Of a stretch of DNA of 18,184 bases, positions 7,152 to 13,861 are shown piece by piece. Source of the stretch: an uncultured Ruaniaceae bacterium. GTDB lineage: Bacteria; Actinomycetota; Actinomycetes; Actinomycetales; Beutenbergiaceae. The notes beneath the pieces were generated by a model. It saw nothing but the letters and a program-made list of their open reading frames with translations, had not been told where the DNA came from and did not search any database. Position 1 is the first letter of the stretch, and every line of letters starts with the position of its first letter. The translations under genes were made by a program, and so were the position numbers. The stretch spans positions 1-18,184 of the forward strand of contig CALKWS010000074.1 in assembly GCA_938004115.1 (NCBI GenBank), read 5' to 3'.

Positions 7152-8026
7152 GGAGTACCGCCCCGACGATCGACGCCGCCCGCGCCGAGGGACGCGCCGC
7201 GCTCGTGGTCTACCTACCGGTGGGCTACCCGGACGTACCGGGCTCGATCGCGGCCGCCAAGGCCGCGGTGGACGCCGGCGCGGACATCATCGAACTCGGA
7301 TTCCCCTACTCCGACCCCAGCATGGACGGACCGGTCATCCAACAGACCGTGCAGGCCGCCCTGGACCAGGGCACCCGTGCCACCGACGTGCTGCATGCGG
7401 TGGAGGAGGTCGCCGCGACCGGTGCGCCCACGCTGGTGATGACCTACTTCAACCCGGTACTGCGCTACGGGGTGGACGCCTTCGCCCGGGACCTGGCCGC
7501 CGCGGGCGGGGCGGGGCTGATCACACCGGACCTGATTCCCGATGAGGCGGGGGAGTGGATCGGCGCCGCCGATGACCATGACCTGGACCGGGTGTTCCTG
7601 GTGGCCCCCAGTTCCACCACCGAGCGGCTGGCCAGCACCGCCGCCGCATGCCGCGGATTCGTGTACGCCGCCTCCACCATGGGTGTGACCGGCGCCCGCG
7701 AGCAGGTGGGCCATCAGGCCCGCGATCTGGTGGCCGCCACCCGCGCCGCCGGAGCCGAACGGGTGTGCGTGGGCCTGGGGGTGTCCACCGGGGCGCAAGC
7801 CGCCGAGGTGGCCGGATACGCCGACGGGGTGATCGTGGGTTCGGCGGTGGTGCGCACCCTGGTGCGCGAGGACGGTGACCGCAGCGCGGCCCTGCACGAC
7901 CTGGGTGCGTTGACCGCTGAACTCGCCCGCGGGGTGCGGCAACAGACGCTGGCCGAAGCGGGCGGCGGATCCGGGACGGGAGCGGGCGCCGCGGGCTCGG
8001 CCGAGGCGAAGCACGGGACACGCTGA
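7148..8026 (+). CDS. trpA: Tryptophan synthase alpha chain (TrpA)
   Basis: TrpA cleaves indole-3-glycerol phosphate to glyceraldehyde 3-phosphate and indole, passing indole to TrpB. The 292-residue protein has the two catalytic acids at the canonical numbers, E49 (IIELGFPYSDP) and D60 (MDGPVIQ). It also has the loop motif YAASTMGVTGAR and the phosphate-binding GLGVSTGAQ and GVIVGSAVV segments. The last 20 or so residues form a Gly/Ala/Ser-rich tail beyond the usual end of the fold, with no recognisable function. The ATG overlaps the trpB stop (ATGA) and the stop overlaps the lgt start by one base (TGATG), so trpB, trpA and lgt are translationally linked. Confidence 0.97.
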   Translation: MRSTAPTIDAARAEGRAALVVYLPVGYPDVPGSIAAAKAAVDAGADIIELGFPYSDPSMDGPVIQQTVQAALDQGTRATDVLHAVEEVAATGAPTLVMTYFNPVLRYGVDAFARDLAAAGGAGLITPDLIPDEAGEWIGAADDHDLDRVFLVAPSSTTERLASTAAACRGFVYAASTMGVTGAREQVGHQARDLVAATRAAGAERVCVGLGVSTGAQAAEVAGYADGVIVGSAVVRTLVREDGDRSAALHDLGALTAELARGVRQQTLAEAGGGSGTGAGAAGSAEAKHGTR

Positions 8027-9198
8027 TGGAGGTGATGGCCAGCGCGGCGGGCGGTATCCCCAGCCCCAGTCAGGGAGTGTGGTACCTCGGACCGTTGCCG
8101 TTGCGGGCCTACGCGCTGGCGATCCTCACCGGGATCCTGCTGGCCAGCCTGATCACCATCCGGCGCTACCGCGCGCGTGGCGGACCCGACGGTGCGTTCG
8201 CCGACGTGCTCATCGTTGCGGTGCCGGCGGGTATCGTCGGTGCCCGCGTGTACCACGTGCTGACGCATTACCCGTCCTACTTCGGTCCGGGCGCCGATCC
8301 CCTGGAGGCGCTGTACATCTGGCGCGGCGGCCTGGCGATCATCGGGGCGATCACGGTCGGCACGCTCGCGGGCTGGCTGGTGCTGCGCCGGAAGGGACTC
8401 CGGCTGGCGCCGATGGCCGATGCGATCGCACCGGCGCTGCTGGTGGCCCAGGCCGTCGGGCGGCTGGGCAACTACTTCAACCAGGAACTCTTCGGCGGTC
8501 CCACCGACCTGCCGTGGGGCCTGCGGATCGATGACCACATCCTGGCCGCCCACGGGCTGGAACCGGGCACCCTGGTGCACCCCACGTTCCTGTACGAGAT
8601 GGTCTGGAACCTGGCCATGGCCGGGTTGCTGGTGCTCCTGGACCGCCGGCTGCGGTTGGGTGGAGGACAGGTCTTCTGCCTGTACGTGGTGATGTATGCC
8701 ACCGGCCGGTTCTGGATCGAGGGGCTCCGGACGGACCCGGCGCTGGAGTTCGCCGGGATCCGGTTGAACGCCTGGGCCGCGCTCATCCTGGCGATCGGGG
8801 CGCTGGTGGCGTTCGTGATCCTGCGTAAGCGGGGTGCGCACCTGGAGCAGAGTGTGTGGCTCCCCGGACGGGAGCCGCAGGCCGAGGAGGGCGCCCGCGG
8901 TGACGTGGGCGAGGGCGGTGACGTGCGCGAGGGCGGCGACGTGGGCGACGGCGGTGCCGTGCGCGAGGATCGTGACGTGCGCGAGGGCGGTGCCCCCGGT
9001 GAGGGCGATCGCGAGAGCGCCGATCGCGGTGACGGTGACGACGACGATGCCCGGCCGCGCCCGGACCGTCCCGGCACCGCCCGCTCCGGCGCCGTCGACG
9101 GTGTCGCCTCCCAGCCGTACCCCTCCGCTGGATCCGGCCCGGAAGCCCCGGATACCTCGGCGGGGCGAACCGACGACGAGGGCGCGGCGCACACCTGA
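8026..9198 (+). CDS. lgt: Prolipoprotein diacylglyceryl transferase (Lgt)
   Basis: Lgt moves diacylglycerol from phosphatidylglycerol to the lipobox cysteine of prelipoproteins, the first step of lipoprotein maturation, in the plasma membrane. The 390-residue protein has the multi-helix core (about residues 20-275) with the signature GRLGNYFNQE at 145-154. That signature supplies R146, N149 and E154, which match E. coli R143, N146 and E151 in spacing. HPTFLYE is at 185-191 and the essential second arginine is R235 in GLRTD. A long acidic, disordered-looking tail (about 280-390) follows, containing a hexapeptide repeat. ATG 8026 overlaps the trpA stop. A second ATG at 8035 is possible, but its GGAGG would be only two bases away. 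lgt after trpA is known actinobacterial synteny and implies no shared pathway. Confidence 0.96.
   Translation: MEVMASAAGGIPSPSQGVWYLGPLPLRAYALAILTGILLASLITIRRYRARGGPDGAFADVLIVAVPAGIVGARVYHVLTHYPSYFGPGADPLEALYIWRGGLAIIGAITVGTLAGWLVLRRKGLRLAPMADAIAPALLVAQAVGRLGNYFNQELFGGPTDLPWGLRIDDHILAAHGLEPGTLVHPTFLYEMVWNLAMAGLLVLLDRRLRLGGGQVFCLYVVMYATGRFWIEGLRTDPALEFAGIRLNAWAALILAIGALVAFVILRKRGAHLEQSVWLPGREPQAEEGARGDVGEGGDVREGGDVGDGGAVREDRDVREGGAPGEGDRESADRGDGDDDDARPRPDRPGTARSGAVDGVASQPYPSAGSGPEAPDTSAGRTDDEGAAHT
8899..9006 (+). repeat. 18-bp tandem repeat in the lgt tail
   Basis: Five good units and a decayed sixth follow the pattern GGTGACGTGCGCGAGGGC, in register with the reading frame: 8899-8916, 8917-8934, 8935-8952, 8953-8970, 8971-8988 and the degenerate 8989-9006. 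They encode GDVGEG, GDVREG, GDVGDG, GAVRED, RDVREG and GAPGEG (residues 292-327). Because the unit is a multiple of three, changes in copy number would keep the frame. Confidence 0.85.
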
Positions 9199-9296
9199 GG
9201 CAGTCCCGACGAAGGCCCGGCACACCCCAGCGAACGTCCGCTGAGAATACGTGCACGCGCGCGCTGTGCGGGCGAACGCACTCCGCACCGGCGCCG

Positions 9297-9351
9297 GTCG
9301 GGGCCCTGGATCGCCGGACATAGGCGCCTGTCGGGGGCCCAGGATCGCCGG
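9297..9351. repeat. Pair of ~21-bp direct repeats upstream of pyk
   Basis: Copies at 9297-9317 and 9330-9351 share GTCGGGG, then GGCCC, then GGATCGCCGG. They differ by one inserted G and a T/A change in the middle, with a start-to-start distance of 33 bases. A further GTCGGGGATCG occurs at 9355-9365. They lie 115-180 bases before the pyk start, a position compatible with binding sites, but no known operator is recognised. Confidence 0.55.
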
Positions 9352-9466
9352 GATGTCGGGGATCGTTTGCCAACCGCGCACCCTGGATTCACCCGGTGGT
9401 TACCTCAGCCGCCCGTACCTGTGGCGGCACCGGGGCGCAGTGGTGCGGGGCCGGCCGCACACGCAA

Positions 9467-9472
9467 TAGGCT
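9467..9472 (+). promoter_or_regulatory. Probable -10 box for leaderless pyk transcript
   Basis: TAGGCT fits the TANNNT consensus and ends six bases before the pyk ATG (9479), so transcription would begin at or next to the start codon. The only Shine-Dalgarno-like run, GGAGG at 9473-9477, is one base from the ATG and too close to work as one, which favours leaderless translation. No canonical -35 is seen; instead the -35 region carries an inverted repeat GTGCGG-N6-CCGCAC (9443-9460) that could bind a regulator. Confidence 0.6.
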
Positions 9473-9478
9473 GGAGGC

Positions 9479-10903
9479 ATGCGTAGAGCCAAGATCGTGT
9501 GCACTCTCGGGCCAGCCACCGAATCCCTGGAGATGATCGAGCGGCTGGTCGACGCGGGCATGGACGTCGCCCGGATCAACCGTAGCCACGGTGACGCGGC
9601 CGGCCACGAGGCCGTCTACGCGAACGTCCGGCAGGCGGCCCGGGCCAGTGGCCGCGCCGTGGCCGTGCTGGTGGACCTGCAGGGCCCCAAGATCCGGCTC
9701 GGCCGGTTCGCCGACGGCGGGCACGACCTGGCAGCGGGGGACACCTTCACCATCACCACCGAGGACGTCGCCGGCACCAAGGACCTGGTCTCCACCACCT
9801 TCGCGGGCCTTCCGGAGGACGTCAGCCCCGGCGACACGATCCTGATCGACGACGGCCGGGTGGTGGTCCGTGTCACCGAGGTGAACGGTCCGCGGGTGAC
9901 GACCACCGTCGAGGTGGGCGGCCCGGTCTCGAACAACAAGGGCCTGAACCTGCCCGGGGTGGCGGTCAACGTGCCGGCGCTGTCGGAGAAGGACGAGGAG
10001 GACCTGCGCTGGGCACTACGCCTCGGGGCGGACATCATCGCGCTGTCCTTCGTCCGCTCGGGACGGGACTATGAGGACGTGGCCCGGATCATGGACGAGG
10101 AGGGACGCCGGGTCCCGGTGATCGCCAAGATCGAGAAACCCCAGGCGGTGGACAACCTGGCGGAGATCGTCGATGCGTTCGACGGCATCATGGTGGCCCG
10201 CGGTGACCTCGGCGTGGAACTCCCGCTGGAGCAGGTGCCGCTGGTGCAGAAGCGGGCGATCGAACTGGCCCAGCGCAACGCCAAACCGGTGATCGTGGCC
10301 ACCCAGGTGCTGGAGTCGATGATCTCCGCGCCCATCCCCACCCGCGCGGAGGCCTCCGACTGCGCCAACGCCGTCCTCGACGGCGCCGACGCGGTGATGC
10401 TCTCCGGGGAGACCTCCGTGGGCCAGTACCCCATCGAGTGCGTGGAGACGATGGCCAGGATCATCTCCAACACCGAGGAGCACGGGCTGGAACGCGTCAC
10501 GAAGCTGCGGGCCACCCCGCACACCCGCGGGGGAGTGATGACGAAGGCGGCCGCGCAGATCGGGGAGACGCTGGGCGTGTCCTATCTGGCCTGCTTCACC
10601 CAGTCCGGCGACTCCGCCCGGCGGATGTCCCGGCTGCGTTCGGCCATCCCGTTGCTGGCGTTCACGCCCGATGAGGCGGTGCGCAACCAGCTGGCCCTCA
10701 CCTGGGGGGTGTACAGCTTCCACGTGCCGCAGGTGGAGCACACCGATGACATGATCAGCCAGGTGGACCACGAACTGCGTGCGGGTGGACACGCCCGGGA
10801 CGGTGACCAGGTCGTGGTGGTGGCCGGGATGCCCCCGGGCCAGTCCGGCACCACCAACTCCATCCGGCTGCACACCGTGGGCGAGGACCTCGGCCGCCGC
10901 TGA
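9479..10903 (+). CDS. pyk: Pyruvate kinase
   Basis: Pyruvate kinase transfers phosphate from phosphoenolpyruvate to ADP, the last step of glycolysis, in the cytoplasm. The 474-residue protein has the normal bacterial length. It opens with RRAKIVCTLGPAT and shows INRSHGD around residue 34, DLQGPKIR in the first barrel strands, the catalytic lysine K217 with metal ligand E219 in IAKIEKPQ, and MVARGDLGVELP with D243. ATQVLESM and GETSVGQYP complete the barrel. The C-terminal effector domain contains FTQSGDSARRMSR. The B domain lies at about 70-170. The start is the ATG six bases after a -10 box, so the mRNA is probably leaderless. pyk downstream of trp-lgt is conserved actinobacterial synteny. 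Confidence 0.98.
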   Translation: MRRAKIVCTLGPATESLEMIERLVDAGMDVARINRSHGDAAGHEAVYANVRQAARASGRAVAVLVDLQGPKIRLGRFADGGHDLAAGDTFTITTEDVAGTKDLVSTTFAGLPEDVSPGDTILIDDGRVVVRVTEVNGPRVTTTVEVGGPVSNNKGLNLPGVAVNVPALSEKDEEDLRWALRLGADIIALSFVRSGRDYEDVARIMDEEGRRVPVIAKIEKPQAVDNLAEIVDAFDGIMVARGDLGVELPLEQVPLVQKRAIELAQRNAKPVIVATQVLESMISAPIPTRAEASDCANAVLDGADAVMLSGETSVGQYPIECVETMARIISNTEEHGLERVTKLRATPHTRGGVMTKAAAQIGETLGVSYLACFTQSGDSARRMSRLRSAIPLLAFTPDEAVRNQLALTWGVYSFHVPQVEHTDDMISQVDHELRAGGHARDGDQVVVVAGMPPGQSGTTNSIRLHTVGEDLGRR

Positions 10904-10916
10904 CCAGGGATCCTCC

Positions 10917-10971
10917 CGCGGACAACCGGACGCCGCCCGTCGAAGCACGTCCGGCGGGGTGGGTGTCCGCG
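10917..10971 (+). terminator. Nested inverted repeat between pyk and the M55 gene
   Basis: The outer arms are CGCGGACA (10917-10924) and TGTCCGCG (10964-10971), a perfect 8-bp match. The inner arms are CCGGACG (10926-10932) and CGTCCGG (10948-10954), a perfect 7-bp match around a 15-base loop. It begins 13 bases after the pyk stop and lacks a T-tract. It could act as a high-GC terminator for pyk. Because the right outer arm ends one base before the TAGCGT -10 box of the next gene, it could equally be an operator. Confidence 0.45.
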
Positions 10972-10972
10972 A

Positions 10973-10978
10973 TAGCGT
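10973..10978 (+). promoter_or_regulatory. Probable -10 box for leaderless M55 peptidase transcript
   Basis: TAGCGT fits TANNNT and ends six bases before the ATG at 10985, exactly the spacing seen at pyk. No Shine-Dalgarno lies between, so the transcript is probably leaderless. The box abuts the right arm of a nested inverted repeat, and no recognisable -35 is present. Confidence 0.5.
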
Positions 10979-10984
10979 GGGCCG

Positions 10985-11818
10985 ATGCGCATCCTCATCT
11001 CAGCGGATATGGAGGGAGCCACCGGCGTCACCTGGCCGGCGGACTGCGAACCGGGAGCACCGGAGTGGCAGCGCTGCCGGCCGCTGTTCACCTCCGATGT
11101 CAACGCCGCCATCGCGGGGTTCTACGACGGCGGCGCCAGCGAGGTGCTGGTGAACGAGGCCCACTCCACCATGCGGAACCTGCTGTTGGAGGAGTTGGAC
11201 GAGCGGGCCACGATGATCACCGGCCGGCACAAGGAACTCACCATGGTCGAGGGCATCCAACGCGGGACGGTCGACGGCGTGGCTTTCCTGGGGTATCACA
11301 CGGCGGCCGGCACCGAAGGGGTGCTGTCGCACACCTACATCCCCGGCTCGCTCACCCGGGTGAGCGTGAACGGCCAGGTGGGCAGCGAGGGGCTGCTGAA
11401 CGCACACGTGGCCGCCGAGTACGGGGTGCCGGTGGTGCTGGTGACCGGTGATGACCGCACCTGCGCGGATGCCGTGCACTACGCCCCGCAGGCCAGGACC
11501 GTGGCGGTGAAGGACTACGTGGCCCGGTACACCGCCGAGTGCCGCCCGCCGGCGCGCACCCGCGCCCAGATCAGACGGGCCGCGGCCGAGGCGATCGCCC
11601 TCGCGGGCCATCGCGAACCCGCCCCCGCCGGACCGTTCACGGTGGAGATCGAGACCGACGCCACCCAATTGGCCGAGGCGGCCGCCATGGTGCCCACCGT
11701 GCGCCGCACCGGGGAGCGCAGCGCCACGTTCACCGCGGCCACCGCCTATGACATGATCCGCTGCTTCAAGGCCGTGTGCACCCTGGTGTCGGCCGCCACC
11801 GAGCGCCAGTATGGGTGA
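10985..11818 (+). CDS. M55 family D-aminopeptidase (DppA-like)
   Basis: A 277-residue cytoplasmic metallopeptidase of the DppA family, whose Bacillus subtilis member is a zinc D-aminopeptidase acting on D-Ala-containing peptides. The N-terminus ILISADMEGATGV supplies D8 and E10, and VNEAHS supplies H60, matching the DppA zinc ligands in number. GYH gives H105 and GSEG gives E135, each within two positions of the remaining ligands. The length is the family norm and there is no signal peptide. It overlaps the following LD-carboxypeptidase gene by 8 bases (11811-11818), so the two are one transcriptional unit. A peptide ABC importer faces it from the other strand. Inference: it trims imported peptides containing D-amino acids, such as wall turnover products. 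The exact substrate is unproven. In Bacillus the name dppA refers to this peptidase, while in E. coli it names a binding protein, so no symbol is assigned. Confidence 0.88.
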   Translation: MRILISADMEGATGVTWPADCEPGAPEWQRCRPLFTSDVNAAIAGFYDGGASEVLVNEAHSTMRNLLLEELDERATMITGRHKELTMVEGIQRGTVDGVAFLGYHTAAGTEGVLSHTYIPGSLTRVSVNGQVGSEGLLNAHVAAEYGVPVVLVTGDDRTCADAVHYAPQARTVAVKDYVARYTAECRPPARTRAQIRRAAAEAIALAGHREPAPAGPFTVEIETDATQLAEAAAMVPTVRRTGERSATFTAATAYDMIRCFKAVCTLVSAATERQYG

Positions 11819-12800
11819 GCGTTCCGACTCGACGGCCGTGACCTCCCGGGGTAGCGCAGAGCCGGGGCAGGCCGGACCCGCGCGTACCCCGTCGCGAATC
11901 CGACCGGCCAGGTTGCGACCCGGTGACACCGTGGCCGTCGTGGCACCGTGCGGCCCGGTGGACCCCGCACGCCTGGAGACCGGGGTGGAGGTGCTGCGGT
12001 CCTGGGGGTTGCAGGTGGTGCTGGGCGAGCACGTCACCGCCAGGCATCCGACGTTGGAGTACCTCGCGGGTTCCGACGCCGACCGTGCCGCGGACCTGCA
12101 GCGCGCCTGGTGCGACCCGGACATCGACGCGGTGCTGTGCGCCAGGGGCGGGTACGGCGCACTGCGCATGGTGGACCTGCTCGACTTCGACGCCATGCGC
12201 GCGGCCCGGCCGAAGATCCTGGCCGGGTTCTCCGACGTGACCGTGCTGCACCACGCCTTCGCCACCCACCTGGGCGTGGCCACGCTGCACGCACCGATGG
12301 TGGCGACGGCACCGTTCACCACTGACGAACCCTCGCGGCAGATGCTGCACCAGATGCTCTTCGCACCCGAGGAGACTCGCCGGCTCACCAGCCCCCGGGC
12401 GCGGGTGCTCATCGGCGGCGAGGCCAGCGGGCTGACCATGGGCGGATGCCTGTCCCTGCTGGCGGCCGGCCGCGGCACCCCGGGCGCGCCGTCCACGGCC
12501 TCGGGTGCGGTGCTGGTGATCGAGGACGTGGACGAGGACCGCTACCAGATCGACCGGATGCTCACCGAACTGCTGCGCGCCGGTTGGCTCGACGGCGTGG
12601 CCGCGGTGGTGGCCGGATCATGGCACGAGTGCGGTGAGGGGATCGATGAGTTGCTGGTGGACCGCCTGGGTCCGTTGGGGGTTCCGGTGCTGACCGACCT
12701 GGGGTTCGGTCACGGACCCCGGTCCTCGACCGTACCGCTGGGTGTGCGGGCCACGGTGCGAGGAGCCGCGCTGGTGCTGGACGAACCCGCGCTGGCGTAG
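11811..12800 (+). CDS. S66 family LD-carboxypeptidase (LdcA/MccF-like)
   Basis: A 329-residue cytoplasmic serine peptidase. LdcA members remove the terminal D-Ala from L,D-linked murein tetrapeptides; MccF members cleave microcin C. Visible motifs are ARGGYGALR, the nucleophile S141 in AGFSDVTVLH, E238 in LVIEDVDEDRYQIDRM, and H301 in GFGHGPRSSTVPLG. This is the Ser-Glu-His triad in the order and approximate spacing of Pseudomonas LdcA. The first 30 residues are a Ser/Arg/Pro-rich extension, so a later start (for example GTG 11838) cannot be excluded. ATG 11811 overlaps the M55 stop by 8 bases. The 3' end overlaps the opposing ATPase gene by 91 bases, and the ending DEPALA looks native for the family. 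Pairing with an M55 peptidase and a peptide importer favours the murein-recycling role. Confidence 0.88.
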   Translation: MGERSDSTAVTSRGSAEPGQAGPARTPSRIRPARLRPGDTVAVVAPCGPVDPARLETGVEVLRSWGLQVVLGEHVTARHPTLEYLAGSDADRAADLQRAWCDPDIDAVLCARGGYGALRMVDLLDFDAMRAARPKILAGFSDVTVLHHAFATHLGVATLHAPMVATAPFTTDEPSRQMLHQMLFAPEETRRLTSPRARVLIGGEASGLTMGGCLSLLAAGRGTPGAPSTASGAVLVIEDVDEDRYQIDRMLTELLRAGWLDGVAAVVAGSWHECGEGIDELLVDRLGPLGVPVLTDLGFGHGPRSSTVPLGVRATVRGAALVLDEPALA

Positions 12801-13861
12801 TGGCAGGCCACCTGGCGCTGCGGCGCATCGGGGGCCAGCACCGGCAGGTCGGTGCGCCGGCAGTCGTCGGCGACACCGGCCGCCTCGGCGCGACCGTCGG
12901 CCAGGACCGGACAACGGGGATGGAACCTGCAACCGCCCGGCACCACCGTCGCGTCCGGTGGTTCACCGGAGAGCACGATGTGCTCGGCCACCGGGGAGTC
13001 CGGCAGCACCGAGACCAGCGCCCGGGTGTAGGGATGCTGCGGATCGGTGAGTACCTGGCGCACGTCACCGATCTCCACGATCCGGCCCAGGTACATCACC
13101 GCGATCCGGTCCGCGATGGACCACGCCAGCCCCAGGTCGTGCGTGACCACCAGGGCTCCCAGCCCCATCTCCCGGCGCAGCCGCAGCAGCAGCGCGAGGA
13201 TCTCCCCGCGCACCGAGGCGTCCAGGGACGCGACCGGTTCGTCGGCCACGATGATCGCCGGGTCCAACACCAGCGCACCGGCGATCACCACTCGTTGCCG
13301 CTGGCCGCCGGAGAGTTCGTGCGGGTAGGCCATCATGAACCGCTCCGGCGGGCGCAGCCCGGCCTGCGCCAGGGCGTCCGAGACCCGCTGGTACTCATCG
13401 GAGACCAGCCCGTGGATGCGCAGTCCCTCGGCCACCGCCTCGTACACGGTGTGCCGGGGGTTCAGCGCCCCGGTGGGGTCTTGTAGCACCAGTTGCACCC
13501 GGCGGCGGAACGCCCGTAACTCCCTCATCCTGCTGCCCAGCGGCCGGCCGCCGAAGGTCACCGACCCGGAGGTGGGCTCCACCAGGCCGAGCAGGGCGCG
13601 CGCCAGGGTCGTCTTGCCGCACCCGGACTCCCCGGCCAGGGCCACGATCTCCCCGGGCGCCACGTCCAGGTTCACACCGGCGACGGCCGAGGCCTCCCGT
13701 CCGTCCGGCAGGCCGAAGGTGACGTGCAGGTCCCGCGCGGACAGGAGCTGGTCGTCCTGTGCCGACCGGGGATGGTCCTTCGCGGCGGGCGGGGGATGGG
13801 CCTCCTCGGCCGACGGGGTAGGTGCCTCCCGCGCCGGCGGCGTGGTCAGGTCGTCGCTCAC
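12710..13861 (-). CDS. Peptide ABC importer ATPase (OppF/DppF-like)
   Basis: The second ATPase of a peptide/nickel-type importer, 383 residues. An unusual Pro/Ala/Glu-rich leader (about 1-38) precedes the ATPase domain. Walker A is G77-T85 (GESGCGKTT), the signature LSGGQRQ starts at L183, and Walker B ends at D207-E208 (VADEPVASLD). The C-terminal peptide-transporter extension ends with HPRCP and ACHYA (356), where family members normally stop. Another 28 residues follow because no stop occurs until 12710, deep in the opposing carboxypeptidase gene. The GTG start overlaps the upstream ATPase stop (GTGA) and has GGAGGAG eight bases before it. The longer reading from 13924 is rejected, since it would run far into the upstream ATPase gene. 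Confidence 0.92.
   Translation of the reverse strand: MSDDLTTPPAREAPTPSAEEAHPPPAAKDHPRSAQDDQLLSARDLHVTFGLPDGREASAVAGVNLDVAPGEIVALAGESGCGKTTLARALLGLVEPTSGSVTFGGRPLGSRMRELRAFRRRVQLVLQDPTGALNPRHTVYEAVAEGLRIHGLVSDEYQRVSDALAQAGLRPPERFMMAYPHELSGGQRQRVVIAGALVLDPAIIVADEPVASLDASVRGEILALLLRLRREMGLGALVVTHDLGLAWSIADRIAVMYLGRIVEIGDVRQVLTDPQHPYTRALVSVLPDSPVAEHIVLSGEPPDATVVPGGCRFHPRCPVLADGRAEAAGVADDCRRTDLPVLAPDAPQRQVACHYASAGSSSTSAAPRTVARTPSGTVEDRGP

Larger units (their letters stand above)
9199..9478. other. Non-coding gap between lgt and pyk
   Basis: I see no credible gene in these 280 bases. The gap contains a perfect 12-bp palindrome ACCGGCGCCGGT (9287-9298) and a pair of near-identical direct repeats (9297-9317 and 9330-9351). 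It also contains an inverted repeat GTGCGG-N6-CCGCAC (9443-9460) just upstream of the pyk -10 box. No T-tract terminator is visible after lgt. Confidence 0.6.

Noticed and set aside
9248..9271. Possible terminator hairpin after lgt in the GCAC...GTGC region
   Set aside because: The stem is only about four base pairs with no T-tract, and is expected by chance at this base composition.
7714..9381. Long minus-strand open frame (555 codons) opposite trpA and lgt, with repeats of the type ALAHVTALAHVTA
   Set aside because: The repeats are simply the antisense translation of the 18-bp tandem repeat in the lgt tail; there is no independent support for a gene.
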